DNA from: Salinibacterium sp. ZJ70
GTDB taxonomy: Bacteria > Actinomycetota > Actinomycetes > Actinomycetales > Microbacteriaceae
Length of the DNA stretch: 64,000 nt
Direction: 5' to 3'
NCBI RefSeq assembly: GCF_011751865.2
Contig: NZ_CP061770.1
Location: 248,001 to 312,000, forward strand
Shown here piece after piece: positions 39,580 through 48,238 of this stretch. The position numbers and the translations under genes were made by a program. The stretch's first letter is position 1, and each line of letters opens with the position of its first letter. A model generated the notes under the pieces. It was not told where the DNA came from and did no database searches. It saw only the letters and a list, made by a program, of their open reading frames with translations.

Positions 39580-42059
39580 TGCGCCGGCTGCGTTCGCTCC
39601 CCGACGGCTCCGGGCAGCTTTGGTGGGGCCTTGGCGCCATCGTGGTGTCGGTCGCGCTCGCCGCGTGGGCGGCATGGCCGGTGTATGACACCTCCCGCGT
39701 CGCGCTCGTCGCGGGAGCGGGGCTGCTGATCGGCGCGGGCTCCGTCGTGCTGGGAGCCGCTCTCGGCTGGCGCTGGTGGACGATGTCGCTCGCTGCGGCG
39801 GGAGCGTACCTCGTGCTCGTCGTCCCCGTCGCCGTGCCGGGCGCCCTGACCGACCCCAGCCGTGCGATCCGGGGCCTCATCGACGGACTCGCGGGCATCG
39901 TCCTCGGCTGGAAGCAGCTCCTCACCCTCACGCTGCCTGTGGGCGAGTACCAGGCGGTGCTCGTGCCGTTCCTCGTGACGATCGCGGTCGGCACCCTCGT
40001 CGCGACGGCGCTCGTGATCGCGGGAGGCCGTGCGGCGCCGTTCGCCGTCGTGCCGATGCTCGGAATGACCTTCTTCGGCGCGATCTTCGGCGCCTCGGAG
40101 ACCGGGCCGGCGGTCGAGGTCGGACTGCTGCGGATCCCGGCTCCCGGCTATGTGCTTCTGGGTGTGCTCGCGCTCACCGTCGCCATCGCCTGGCTTCTCG
40201 GCCGCACCCGACTGACCCGTGCGCGGGCTGTCTGGGCCGCGCGCGAACGCACCTCCACCGTGCGCCAGCAGGCGGAGTCGCGCGGCGCGACCGCGCGCCG
40301 CTACGCGCTCTCGGCTGGCCTGCTCGTCGTGGCGCTCGGTGCCGGTCTCGCGGCCGCGCCTGTCGCGACAGTCTTCGGCTCACGCGAGGTGCTGCGGGAC
40401 GACGTCGACCCGTGGCTCGTCATCCAGCAGCACCCGAGCCCACTCGCGGCGTACCGCGCGTCGTTCGCCGGGGAGGCGTTCGAGCGCGAGCTGTTCACGG
40501 TCGACGCGCCCGCGGAGGTGGACCGTGTGCGCATCGCGACGCTCGACGCCTTCGACGGCCAGACGTTCCGGGTCGGCACGGGCGACGAGAACCGCTTCAC
40601 GCGTGTTCCGCGTGCGGCGAGCTCGGAGGCTCCCGTGCAGATCACGATCGGCGAGGGCTATTCGGGCGTCTGGGTGCCGATCATCTCCGCCGACGCGCCC
40701 GCGCCCGCGTTCACCGGATCGCGGGCGGATGTGCTGGCGGACGCGTTCTACAGCAGCCCGGTTCTCGACTCCGCTGTCGTCGTGCCCGACCGCACGGGAG
40801 TCGGCCTCCAGTCAGGAGACAGCTTCCGCCTCGAGGCGGGCGCCCGCCCCGACGGGGGAGCCTTCGCGACCGCGTCCGGCGGCGACGCGCGGCTCGACAC
40901 GTCCCGGTACCCGGTGCTCGACGCATGGATCGAGCTGCAGGATCTGCCGCGCACCGGTGCGAGCGTCGTGGAGCTCGTGGAGCGTCTGCGCTCGCGGGGC
41001 TACCTGAGTCATGCGAGCCGCGATGATGCAGCGGGTGCCGACTGGATCGGCGCGCTCACCTCGCGCGCCGACTACACATTCATCCCCGTGCGCTCGGGCC
41101 ATTCCACGACCCGCATCGAGGAGCTCTTCACGAGCCTGCTCGATCAGGAGCGCCGCGCGGGCGAGGGTGCGGGGCCGGAGATGCTCGTGGCCGCCGTGGG
41201 TGACGACGAGCAGTTCGCTGCGGCCGCCGCGCTCATCGCGCGCCACCAGGGCTTCGATTCGCGTGTCGTCGTGGGCGTGCGGCTGGGCTCGACCGGCGCG
41301 GATCTGGCGGTCGAGCCGTGCGAGAGCGTCTGCACGGGCGCGCACCTCACCGCCTGGGCGGAAGCGCGTGCCGGAGACGGTGCCTGGACAGTGCTCGACG
41401 CGACCCCCCAGTTCGAGACCGCACCCACCCTCATCCATGAGGGTGAGGAGCTTCCGGAGCATCCGACGCTCACCGAGCAGCCCGCGAGCGAGGTGCTCGA
41501 GCCCCCTTCAGCGCAGAATGACGACGCCGCAGGGTCGCGCTCGGACGAGGCCGACGACCAGCCCTGGACCGACGCCCTCCTCCCGATCATCCTCACGGTC
41601 CTGCTGTCGGCCGCTACAGTGGGGCTCCTGCTCCTGCCGTTCCTCGTGTTCCCGATCGCGAAGTCGGTGCGTCGCCGCGGTCGTCGCCGCGCGCCGGATC
41701 CCGAGGTCGCGATGGTCGGCGCCTGGGACGAGCTCATCGACACCTACGTCGACCACGGCATCGAGGTGCCGCGTGGCCTCACGCGCACCGAGATCGCCGA
41801 CGCGCTCGACAGCCCGGGTGCGCTCCTGCTCGCCGACATCGTCGATCGCGCCGTATTCTCGGAGCATCCGCCTGCCCACGAATCGCGCGTGGACAGCTGG
41901 CGCCTGCTCGACGACGAGCGGCGCGAGATCGTGCGGGCCACCCGCTTCCGCACCCGCGTCCGGGCCGTCCTGACGCCCGCCTCACTCATCCAGCACATCC
42001 GCGCGGGGGAGCTCCTGTCCCGCACAGCCGGCCGAATCCGCCGAAAGGGAACGTCATGA
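39579..42059 (+). CDS. TgpA-like membrane protein with a degenerate transglutaminase domain
   Basis: 826 residues. Six or seven N-terminal TM helices (to about residue 270), an extracellular transglutaminase-fold region (about 480-620), one TM near 670, and a cytoplasmic tail of about 130 residues. In the core, GDDEQFAAAAALIARHQGF puts Asp543 where the catalytic Cys (GDCxxFA) is expected. LTAWAEARAGDGAWTVLDATP has Thr591 in place of the His of HAWVE. Only the Asp of the triad is kept (LDATP). It is therefore probably not an active transglutaminase or protease, but a binding or structural member of the MoxR/DUF58 group. GTG 39576 is an alternative start. Confidence 0.88.
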   Translation: MRRLRSLPDGSGQLWWGLGAIVVSVALAAWAAWPVYDTSRVALVAGAGLLIGAGSVVLGAALGWRWWTMSLAAAGAYLVLVVPVAVPGALTDPSRAIRGLIDGLAGIVLGWKQLLTLTLPVGEYQAVLVPFLVTIAVGTLVATALVIAGGRAAPFAVVPMLGMTFFGAIFGASETGPAVEVGLLRIPAPGYVLLGVLALTVAIAWLLGRTRLTRARAVWAARERTSTVRQQAESRGATARRYALSAGLLVVALGAGLAAAPVATVFGSREVLRDDVDPWLVIQQHPSPLAAYRASFAGEAFERELFTVDAPAEVDRVRIATLDAFDGQTFRVGTGDENRFTRVPRAASSEAPVQITIGEGYSGVWVPIISADAPAPAFTGSRADVLADAFYSSPVLDSAVVVPDRTGVGLQSGDSFRLEAGARPDGGAFATASGGDARLDTSRYPVLDAWIELQDLPRTGASVVELVERLRSRGYLSHASRDDAAGADWIGALTSRADYTFIPVRSGHSTTRIEELFTSLLDQERRAGEGAGPEMLVAAVGDDEQFAAAAALIARHQGFDSRVVVGVRLGSTGADLAVEPCESVCTGAHLTAWAEARAGDGAWTVLDATPQFETAPTLIHEGEELPEHPTLTEQPASEVLEPPSAQNDDAAGSRSDEADDQPWTDALLPIILTVLLSAATVGLLLLPFLVFPIAKSVRRRGRRRAPDPEVAMVGAWDELIDTYVDHGIEVPRGLTRTEIADALDSPGALLLADIVDRAVFSEHPPAHESRVDSWRLLDDERREIVRATRFRTRVRAVLTPASLIQHIRAGELLSRTAGRIRRKGTS

Positions 42060-43330
42060 CCTCAGACCTCTCCGGTCTCCTCGCACTCACGGGAATCGTG
42101 TGGGCGATCTTCCTCATCGGGGGCATCGGCTTCTACGTCTGGTACGGCATCGCCCTGTCGAAGCTCTTCCCGAAGCTCGGCGCCGAAGGCTGGAAGGGCT
42201 GGGTGCCGATCCTCAACGAGTACGAGATCCTCGTGCGCGGAGGCCTCCCCGGATGGCAGATCGTGTTCGCGTTCCTGCCGGTCGTGAGCCTGTACTACCT
42301 CTACCTGAAGTTCCAGGCGGCGACGCGGATCGGCCAGCTCCTCGGGCGTCCGAGCACCGGGCTCGCGGTCGTCGCGCCGCTCGTCGCGCCCCTCTGGGCG
42401 ACGCTCGTGCAGACGGGCTCATCGGCGCCCGCCGCGCCGCTCGGCGACCGCGTCGCAGCCTCGATGACGGCGCCCGGTGCGCCCGGTGCGGCCGGCGGCC
42501 TCGCAGCTCCAGCGATCATCACGGCCCCGGGGTCTTTCCCGACGCCTGCGCAGCCCGCCCCGCCGGCGCAGCTCGGAGCGACCGGAGTCCCGCCCGTCCC
42601 GCCCGCGCCGCCTGCACTCCCCGCTTCGGTGGCAACCCCGCCCGCTCCGCCCGCGCCTGCGGCCGCCCCGCCTGCCCCCGCCCCGCCTGCCCCCGCCCCG
42701 CTGGCGGCTCCGGCAGCTCCTCCCGCTCTCGCGGCGGCCCCCATCGCACCCCCGCCGGCGCCTCCCGCGCTCGTCACACCGCCAGAGCCCGCCTCGGCGA
42801 GCGAGATCCCGCCCGTCGTCGTTCACAACCCGTGGGCCCCGAAGGCGAACGACAAGCCCGCTCCGGTCGTCGCGCCTCCGGCGCCTCCGGCCACGCCTCC
42901 CGCCCCCGCGCCCGTCGCGGAGGAGCCCGAGATCGACGACGATGACGAGATGGGTGCGACGATCGTCGTCGATCGTCGGCCCCGCGTGCGCTGGCGCCTC
43001 GAGCTCGACGGCGGTGCCGTGTTCGCACTCGACCGCACCACCGCCGTGCTCGGTCGCAAGCCCGTGAGCTCCGACCCCGAGGTGCAGGATGTCGCCGTGC
43101 CCGACACGACGCGCACGCTCTCGAAGCTGCACGCACGCCTCGAGCGCCGCGACGAGCAGTGGGTGATCACCGACCTCAACTCCACCAACGGCGTCGTCGT
43201 CGTGGACGCCGCGGGCGAAGAGCATCTGCTCGACCCCGGTGCGAGCGCGACGATCACCGGCCGTTTCATCCTCGGCAAGGTCGGCATGCGGCTGGCCTAC
43301 AACGACGGAACGGGCGAATGGCGATCCTGA
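42056..43330 (+). CDS. Membrane protein with Pro/Ala linker and C-terminal FHA domain
   Basis: 424 residues. Residues 1-105 hold two to three TM helices in a DUF5684-like layout (KLFPKLGAEGWKGWVPILNEYEIL). Residues 130-295 are an almost pure Pro/Ala linker. An acidic stretch leads into GATIVVDRRP with Thr302, similar to the repeat of the protein at 44138 and a candidate phospho-site. The FHA domain spans about 310-420 (AVLGRKPVS, RTLSKLHARLER, VITDLNSTNGVVV). Intramolecular binding of pThr302 by the FHA domain, as in GarA/OdhI, is possible. The start overlaps the previous stop (ATGA), and the end overlaps the PP2C start by 13 bases. Confidence 0.85.
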   Translation: MTSDLSGLLALTGIVWAIFLIGGIGFYVWYGIALSKLFPKLGAEGWKGWVPILNEYEILVRGGLPGWQIVFAFLPVVSLYYLYLKFQAATRIGQLLGRPSTGLAVVAPLVAPLWATLVQTGSSAPAAPLGDRVAASMTAPGAPGAAGGLAAPAIITAPGSFPTPAQPAPPAQLGATGVPPVPPAPPALPASVATPPAPPAPAAAPPAPAPPAPAPLAAPAAPPALAAAPIAPPPAPPALVTPPEPASASEIPPVVVHNPWAPKANDKPAPVVAPPAPPATPPAPAPVAEEPEIDDDDEMGATIVVDRRPRVRWRLELDGGAVFALDRTTAVLGRKPVSSDPEVQDVAVPDTTRTLSKLHARLERRDEQWVITDLNSTNGVVVVDAAGEEHLLDPGASATITGRFILGKVGMRLAYNDGTGEWRS

Positions 43331-44130
43331 CTCTGCGCGGCATCCGGCTCAACGTCGCCGCCCTCACCGATGTCGGCCTCAAGCGCGCCGCCAACGAGGA
43401 TTCCTATCTCGCCGAAGGCCCGTCGTTCCTCGTCGCCGACGGCATGGGCGGATACGAGTCCGGCGATCGCGCGAGCGCTGCCGTGGTCTCGGCCTTCCGC
43501 GAGCGTTTCTCCGCATCCGACTGGGGAGATTTCACGGGCGTCAACGCCGCGCTCATCGACGCGGATGACCGCGTCGCCGTGGTCGCCGCGGGCACGACCC
43601 GCGGCGCCGGCAGCACCGCGTCGGGCGTCGTCATGGTCGATCACGGCGGCATCGCGTACTGGCTCGTGTTCAACGTGGGCGACTCGCGTGTCTACCGCCA
43701 CCACGGCAGCGAGCTCGAGCAGCTGACGATCGACCACTCGCTCGGTCAGGAGCTCGTCGATCGAGGTGAGCTCGCTGCCTCCGACCTCGCGACGTTCCCC
43801 AGCAAGAACATCATCACCCGTGCCATCGGCGCCGCCGACAGCCTCGCCGACAGCTGGCTCGTGCCCGTGGTCAACGGCGAGCGGCTGCTGATCTGCTCCG
43901 ACGGACTCCACGGTGAGGTCGACGACGAGAGCATCCGCGCCGCCCTCACCATGAACGGGCAGCCTGAGGCCGCGGCGCAGGTGCTCGTCGACCGTGCGAA
44001 GGCGAACGGCGGCCGCGACAACATCACGGTCGTGATCGTCGACGTCGTCGCGGGCGGCTCCGACATCCCGAGCGACTTCACGACCGGGGTGCGGCTCGCG
44101 CCCGAGGTCGAGGACACCCTTCCGGTGTGA
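43318..44130 (+). CDS. PP2C-family protein Ser/Thr phosphatase
   Basis: 270 residues, cytoplasmic, no TM. All metal-binding motifs are visible: ANEDSYL, VADGMGGYESGD, FNVGDSRVYR, ICSDGLHGEVDD, GGRDNITVVIVD. It should reverse the action of the kinase at 30013. Unlike most PstP proteins it lacks a C-terminal TM. It overlaps the end of the FHA gene and lies eight bases before the Thr-repeat gene, so all three are likely co-translated. Confidence 0.95.
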   Translation: MAILTLRGIRLNVAALTDVGLKRAANEDSYLAEGPSFLVADGMGGYESGDRASAAVVSAFRERFSASDWGDFTGVNAALIDADDRVAVVAAGTTRGAGSTASGVVMVDHGGIAYWLVFNVGDSRVYRHHGSELEQLTIDHSLGQELVDRGELAASDLATFPSKNIITRAIGAADSLADSWLVPVVNGERLLICSDGLHGEVDDESIRAALTMNGQPEAAAQVLVDRAKANGGRDNITVVIVDVVAGGSDIPSDFTTGVRLAPEVEDTLPV

Positions 44131-44137
44131 GGACGAT

Positions 44138-44881
44138 ATGACGACCGAGCAGCTCGACGACCATCAGGACGACCTGGAGCGCACGCGCGTGACCTCGCGT
44201 CGGCGACTCGCGCAGGAGTCCCTCGTCGACGACGCGGAGCGCACGGTGATCGTCGACCGCGGCGCCGTGCCGGAGGAGGCCGTGGTCGTCCACCGGACGC
44301 CCCGGAGCGAGGTCCCCGTCGAGGAGGAGACGGTCGTCGTCTCGCGGTCTGTGTCGACGGAGGACACGGTCGTCGTGGAGAGATCCGCTCCCACCGAGGA
44401 CACCGTGGTGGTCGAGCGCTCGGCCCCCACTGGGGACACCGTGGTGGTCGAGCGCTCGGGGCCGGCGGAGGACACGGTCGTCGCCGAGCGCTCGGAGCCC
44501 ACCGAGGACACCGTCGTGGTGCGCGGTGGCACGGAACCGCCCCGCACTCCGAGCCCTGCGCCCTCTGCCCCGGTGCTGCGAACGCGTGGGGACCGCCGCC
44601 GCGGCATCGCACCGCCTCCCGTACCCGCGGGGTTCGCGCCAGCGGCGAAACCCGCCGTCGGCCCGGGAGCAGTCGAGGCCTACACCGCGCGAGCCATGCC
44701 GACGGTGCGGATCTCTCCCGCGCCCGCGGGCGGCGCAGAACCCACGCGGGATCCGGCGCGCGATCTGCCCTCGGCGGCGCGGCGCTCTCAGCGGGTCGCG
44801 CGCATCGCGGTCGCGTCGTTCGCCGCCGCGTGCGTCGTATCGGTCGTGGGGCTCATCGCCATCGCGATGCTCGTCTGGTGA
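44138..44881 (+). CDS. Membrane-anchored protein with tandem EDTVVVERSAPT repeats
   Basis: 247 residues, no family recognised. The N-terminal half is acidic and carries an early ERTVIVDR and then five 12-residue repeats plus a partial one (residues 63-128; unit E-D-T-V-V-V-E-R-S-A-P-T). Each has Thr followed by Val at +3, the pattern favoured by FHA domains, and acidic residues before it. A Pro/Ala linker and one C-terminal TM (RIAVASFAAACVVSVVGLIAIAMLVW) follow; topology puts the repeats in the cytoplasm. I infer a multi-site phospho-Thr docking scaffold for the locus's kinase, phosphatase and FHA proteins. It is the last gene before the pilus cluster. Confidence 0.8.
   Translation: MTTEQLDDHQDDLERTRVTSRRRLAQESLVDDAERTVIVDRGAVPEEAVVVHRTPRSEVPVEEETVVVSRSVSTEDTVVVERSAPTEDTVVVERSAPTGDTVVVERSGPAEDTVVAERSEPTEDTVVVRGGTEPPRTPSPAPSAPVLRTRGDRRRGIAPPPVPAGFAPAAKPAVGPGAVEAYTARAMPTVRISPAPAGGAEPTRDPARDLPSAARRSQRVARIAVASFAAACVVSVVGLIAIAMLVW
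44324..44521 (+). repeat. Coding tandem repeat, 36-bp unit, about 5.5 copies
   Basis: Five full 36-bp units start at 44324, 44360, 44396, 44432 and 44468, with a partial unit from 44504. DNA identity is high between units 3 and 4 and lower elsewhere, while the protein pattern TVVVxR is kept, which points to selection on the peptide. Confidence 0.9.
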
Positions 44882-45033
44882 ACTCTCGACAGAGTGCCCC
44901 CCACTCGCGGGTCTCGCCGGGCGTCGATCCGCGGAGGTAGCCTGAGGATGTCAGGGACGTTCCGTTCCCAGCGCGTCTCCCGTGGGGGGTTTGAGGCGCG
45001 CGGCACCGTGCGAGCACCTTCGAGGGAGGTTGC

Positions 45034-46701
45034 ATGGCCTCCCTTTCCGAGATTCTGATCATCCGCGGGCAGATGCCGATCACGAGCATCGATGCGGTGA
45101 CGGGTGACCCTGTTGCTGACGAGGAGCACATCCGTTCCCTCGTGCAGCAGGGGCTGCTCAGCGAGTCGCAGGTCGCATCCGCTCGCGCCGCGCAGCTCAA
45201 TCTGCCGTTCGTGGACCTCACAGAGTTCCCCGTCGACCATTCGGCGGTCTCGCTCGTGCCCATGCCGCTCCTGCGGCGTCACGCGGTGCTGCCGATCGCC
45301 CGCGATGGCGATTCGCTCCTGCTGGCGATGGCGGACCCTCAGGATGTGGTGGCGCTCGACGACATCCGCGCGGCTGCGCGCGTCGCCGTGCGTCCTGTCA
45401 TGGCGGAGCGCTCTGACCTTCTCGCCGCCGTCGCGCGGTTTGTGCGCGCCGACGGCGAGCTCGAGGATCTGACGAGCGCGATGGAGGAGGAGAACGGGCC
45501 TGCGAATCCCGATGACTCATCCTCTGCGGGGGAGGACGACGACGCGCCCATCGTGCGCTTCGTGAACCTCCTGATCGCGCAGGCGATCACCGACCACGCC
45601 TCCGACATCCACATCGAGCCCGCCGAGCACGACATGCGCGTGCGCTACCGCATCGACGGCGTGCTGCACGAGATGCAGCGTGCCCCGAAGAGCATCCAGA
45701 ACGGCGTCATCAGTCGCCTCAAGATCATGAGCGACATCGACATCGCCGAGCGTCGAAAGCCGCAGGATGGTCGCCTCTCGGTGAGCCACGCGGGCAAGAA
45801 GATCGACCTCCGCGTCGCGACGCTGCCCACCGTGCACGGCGAGAAGATCGTCATGCGAATCCTCGACAACTCGTCGACCAAGCTGGGTCTGCAGCAGATG
45901 ATGATGCTCGAGCGGAACTCGGTCGCGTTCCGGGCGTCGTACACGAAGCCGTACGGGATGATCCTCGTCACGGGCCCCACCGGATCTGGTAAGTCGACGA
46001 CCCTGTACACGACCCTGAATGAGGTCGCGAAGCCCGAGATCAACGTCATCACCGTCGAGGATCCGGTCGAGTACCGCCTCGCCGGCATCAACCAGGTGCA
46101 GGTCAACGTCAAGGCGGGACTCACGTTCGCGAGCGCGCTGCGCAGCATCCTGCGATCGGACCCGGATGTCGTGCTCATCGGCGAGATCCGTGACCAGGAG
46201 ACGGCGCAGATCTCCATCGAAGCCTCGCTCACCGGCCACCTCGTGCTCTCCACGCTGCACACCAACGATGCTCCGAGCGCCGTGACGCGTCTCATCGAGA
46301 TGGACATCGAGCCGTTCCTGGTGGGGTCGGCGCTCGACTGCGTGGTTGCGCAGCGACTGGCGCGACGCCTGTGCGAGCGGTGCAAGGACCCGTACCAGCT
46401 CACTCCGCAGGAGCTCATGGGTCTGCGGTTCGGCTACAACCCCGAGATGGGCGTGCCGACGCTGCACCGGCCGGTCGGCTGCCAGCACTGCTCGGGTACC
46501 GGCTACCGGGGGCGTCTGGCGCTGCACGAGGTCATGACGGTCTCGGAGGAGATCGAGCGTCTCGCGGTGGCGCGCGCCTCGAGTGCCGAGATCGGGCGCG
46601 TGGCTGTCGAGCAGGGCATGGTGACGCTGCGCCAGGACGGTTGGGCGAAGACGCTCATGGGGCTCACGAGCGTCGACGAGATTCTGCGAGTCGTCGCGTG
46701 A
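45034..46701 (+). CDS. pilB: Type IV pilus assembly ATPase PilB (GspE family)
   Basis: 555-residue extension motor. N-terminal MshEN/GspE-N domain (about 1-150), then the ATPase: Walker A GPTGSGKST at 314-322, Asp box, Walker B VVLIGEIRDQETA, His box STLHTNDA, and the tetra-Cys zinc site C447, C450, C483, C486. This zinc site marks PilB rather than PilT. The ATG follows GAGGGAGG. It is the first gene of an 11-gene pilus cluster; the 150 bp upstream should hold its promoter, but I see no convincing -35/-10 pair. Confidence 0.95.
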   Translation: MASLSEILIIRGQMPITSIDAVTGDPVADEEHIRSLVQQGLLSESQVASARAAQLNLPFVDLTEFPVDHSAVSLVPMPLLRRHAVLPIARDGDSLLLAMADPQDVVALDDIRAAARVAVRPVMAERSDLLAAVARFVRADGELEDLTSAMEEENGPANPDDSSSAGEDDDAPIVRFVNLLIAQAITDHASDIHIEPAEHDMRVRYRIDGVLHEMQRAPKSIQNGVISRLKIMSDIDIAERRKPQDGRLSVSHAGKKIDLRVATLPTVHGEKIVMRILDNSSTKLGLQQMMMLERNSVAFRASYTKPYGMILVTGPTGSGKSTTLYTTLNEVAKPEINVITVEDPVEYRLAGINQVQVNVKAGLTFASALRSILRSDPDVVLIGEIRDQETAQISIEASLTGHLVLSTLHTNDAPSAVTRLIEMDIEPFLVGSALDCVVAQRLARRLCERCKDPYQLTPQELMGLRFGYNPEMGVPTLHRPVGCQHCSGTGYRGRLALHEVMTVSEEIERLAVARASSAEIGRVAVEQGMVTLRQDGWAKTLMGLTSVDEILRVVA

Positions 46702-46735
46702 TCGCGGCTGCCGCACTGAAGGGAGAGTGCTGAAC

Positions 46736-48238
46736 GTGAACGGTCAGACCATCGAGCCGTCGACCCCGTCCGGGTCAGGCTTCGACTTCACGTCGTTTCC
46801 GCCTCCGAACGCGGGGATGCCTGCGCCGCACCCCGATCAGCTGTCGGCCGGGGGCGCCTTCATGACGGCGTCGGGCGACGTGGATCTCGGAGCGATGCCC
46901 CCGCCCGTGGACGCCTCGGCGACGGCGTTCGCGCCTCCCTCGTTCGCTGAGATGCCCGTGGTTCCCGAGATGCCGGTCCCGCCGACGATGCCGGCCCCTC
47001 CTGCAATGCCCGCTCCACCACCCGTCGTGCCGATGCCTCCTGCCGCGTCGCCTGAGTCGGTGGAGCGGCCGGCCGCTGCGGCGGTGACCCCAGCCGAATC
47101 GGCCGACTCGGCAGCCCGTGGCGCGCGCGCCTTCGCCGACCCGGACATCCTCCATTGCCTGCAGGATGTGCTTCTGCAGGGCGCCTCCGACCTCCACGTC
47201 TCGGCGGGTTCGCCTCCGCGGTTGCGCGTGAACGGGTCTCTCGCGCCGATCCCCGGTCAATCGGTGTGGGACCGTGAGCGCGTGTCGACGGCGCTGCACA
47301 GCCTGCTCACCCCTGAGCAGGCGGAGCGCTTCGAGACCGAGCGCGAGCTCGACTTCGCTTTCACTCTGTCGGCGAACGCCCGCTTCCGTGTCAACTACTA
47401 CCAGCAGCGCGGCGCCATCGGCGGCGCCTTCCGCATCATCCCCACCGAGATCAAGAGTCTTCCCCAGCTCGGCGTGCCGCCGCAGGTCGGGGAGTTCGCG
47501 AAGCTGCCGCGTGGGCTCGTGCTCGTGACCGGCCCGACCGGTTCCGGAAAGTCGACGACCCTCGCCGCGCTCATCGACCTCGTCAACGAGCAGCGCGCTG
47601 ACCACATCGTGACCGTCGAGGACCCGATCGAGTTCCTTCACAACAACAAGAAGTCGCTCGTGAACCAGCGCGAAGTGGGCCACGACACCCACTCCTTCGC
47701 CGCCGCGCTCAAGCACGTGCTGCGCCAGGACCCCGACGTCATCCTCATCGGCGAGCTTCGTGACCTCGAGACGATCTCGGTCGCCCTCACCGCCGCCGAG
47801 ACCGGTCACCTGGTCTTCGCGACGCTGCACACGCAGAGCGCCGCGTCGACGATCGACCGCGTCATCGACGTCTATCCGCCTCACCAGCAGGGTCAGATCC
47901 GCACCCAGCTCGCCGCGACCCTGCAGGGCGTCGTGTGCCAGACGCTCGTCAAGAAGGCCTCGGGGAACGGCCGCGAGGTCGCCACTGAGGTCATGTTCTC
48001 GACGCCCGCCGTCGGCAACCTCATCCGCGAAGGCAAGACCTACCAGATCGCCTCCGTGCTCCAATCGGGGGCCTCGCAGGGAATGCATTCGCTCGACCAG
48101 GCCCTCGCCGGCCTCGTCAACGAGGGGCGCATCTCGTACGCGTCTGCACTGGAGAAGTCGCAGGATCCCGACACGCTTCAGCGTCTCGTGCAGCGCGTCG
48201 ACCTCAACACGCAGGGCGCGCGGGGGATGGGGTCCTGA
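46736..48238 (+). CDS. pilT: Type IV pilus retraction ATPase PilT with a long N-terminal extension
   Basis: 500 residues. The canonical PilT core begins near residue 138 (DILHCLQDVLLQGASDLHVSAG). Walker A GPTGSGKST is at 266-274, then VTVEDPIEF, Walker B DVILIGELRDLETI and ATLHTQSA. There is no tetra-Cys site. The first 135 residues are an unusual Pro/Met/Ala-rich low-complexity extension, absent from standard PilT (about 345-370 residues). GTG 46736 is chosen for its spacing from AGGGAGAG; GTG 46727 is in frame. It is coupled to pilC by a TGATG overlap. Confidence 0.93.
   Translation: MNGQTIEPSTPSGSGFDFTSFPPPNAGMPAPHPDQLSAGGAFMTASGDVDLGAMPPPVDASATAFAPPSFAEMPVVPEMPVPPTMPAPPAMPAPPPVVPMPPAASPESVERPAAAAVTPAESADSAARGARAFADPDILHCLQDVLLQGASDLHVSAGSPPRLRVNGSLAPIPGQSVWDRERVSTALHSLLTPEQAERFETERELDFAFTLSANARFRVNYYQQRGAIGGAFRIIPTEIKSLPQLGVPPQVGEFAKLPRGLVLVTGPTGSGKSTTLAALIDLVNEQRADHIVTVEDPIEFLHNNKKSLVNQREVGHDTHSFAAALKHVLRQDPDVILIGELRDLETISVALTAAETGHLVFATLHTQSAASTIDRVIDVYPPHQQGQIRTQLAATLQGVVCQTLVKKASGNGREVATEVMFSTPAVGNLIREGKTYQIASVLQSGASQGMHSLDQALAGLVNEGRISYASALEKSQDPDTLQRLVQRVDLNTQGARGMGS

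Noticed and set aside
44324..44521. 36-bp tandem repeats as a possible CRISPR array
   Set aside because: The units are adjacent with no spacers, lie in frame in a gene, and vary at synonymous positions. They are a protein repeat.
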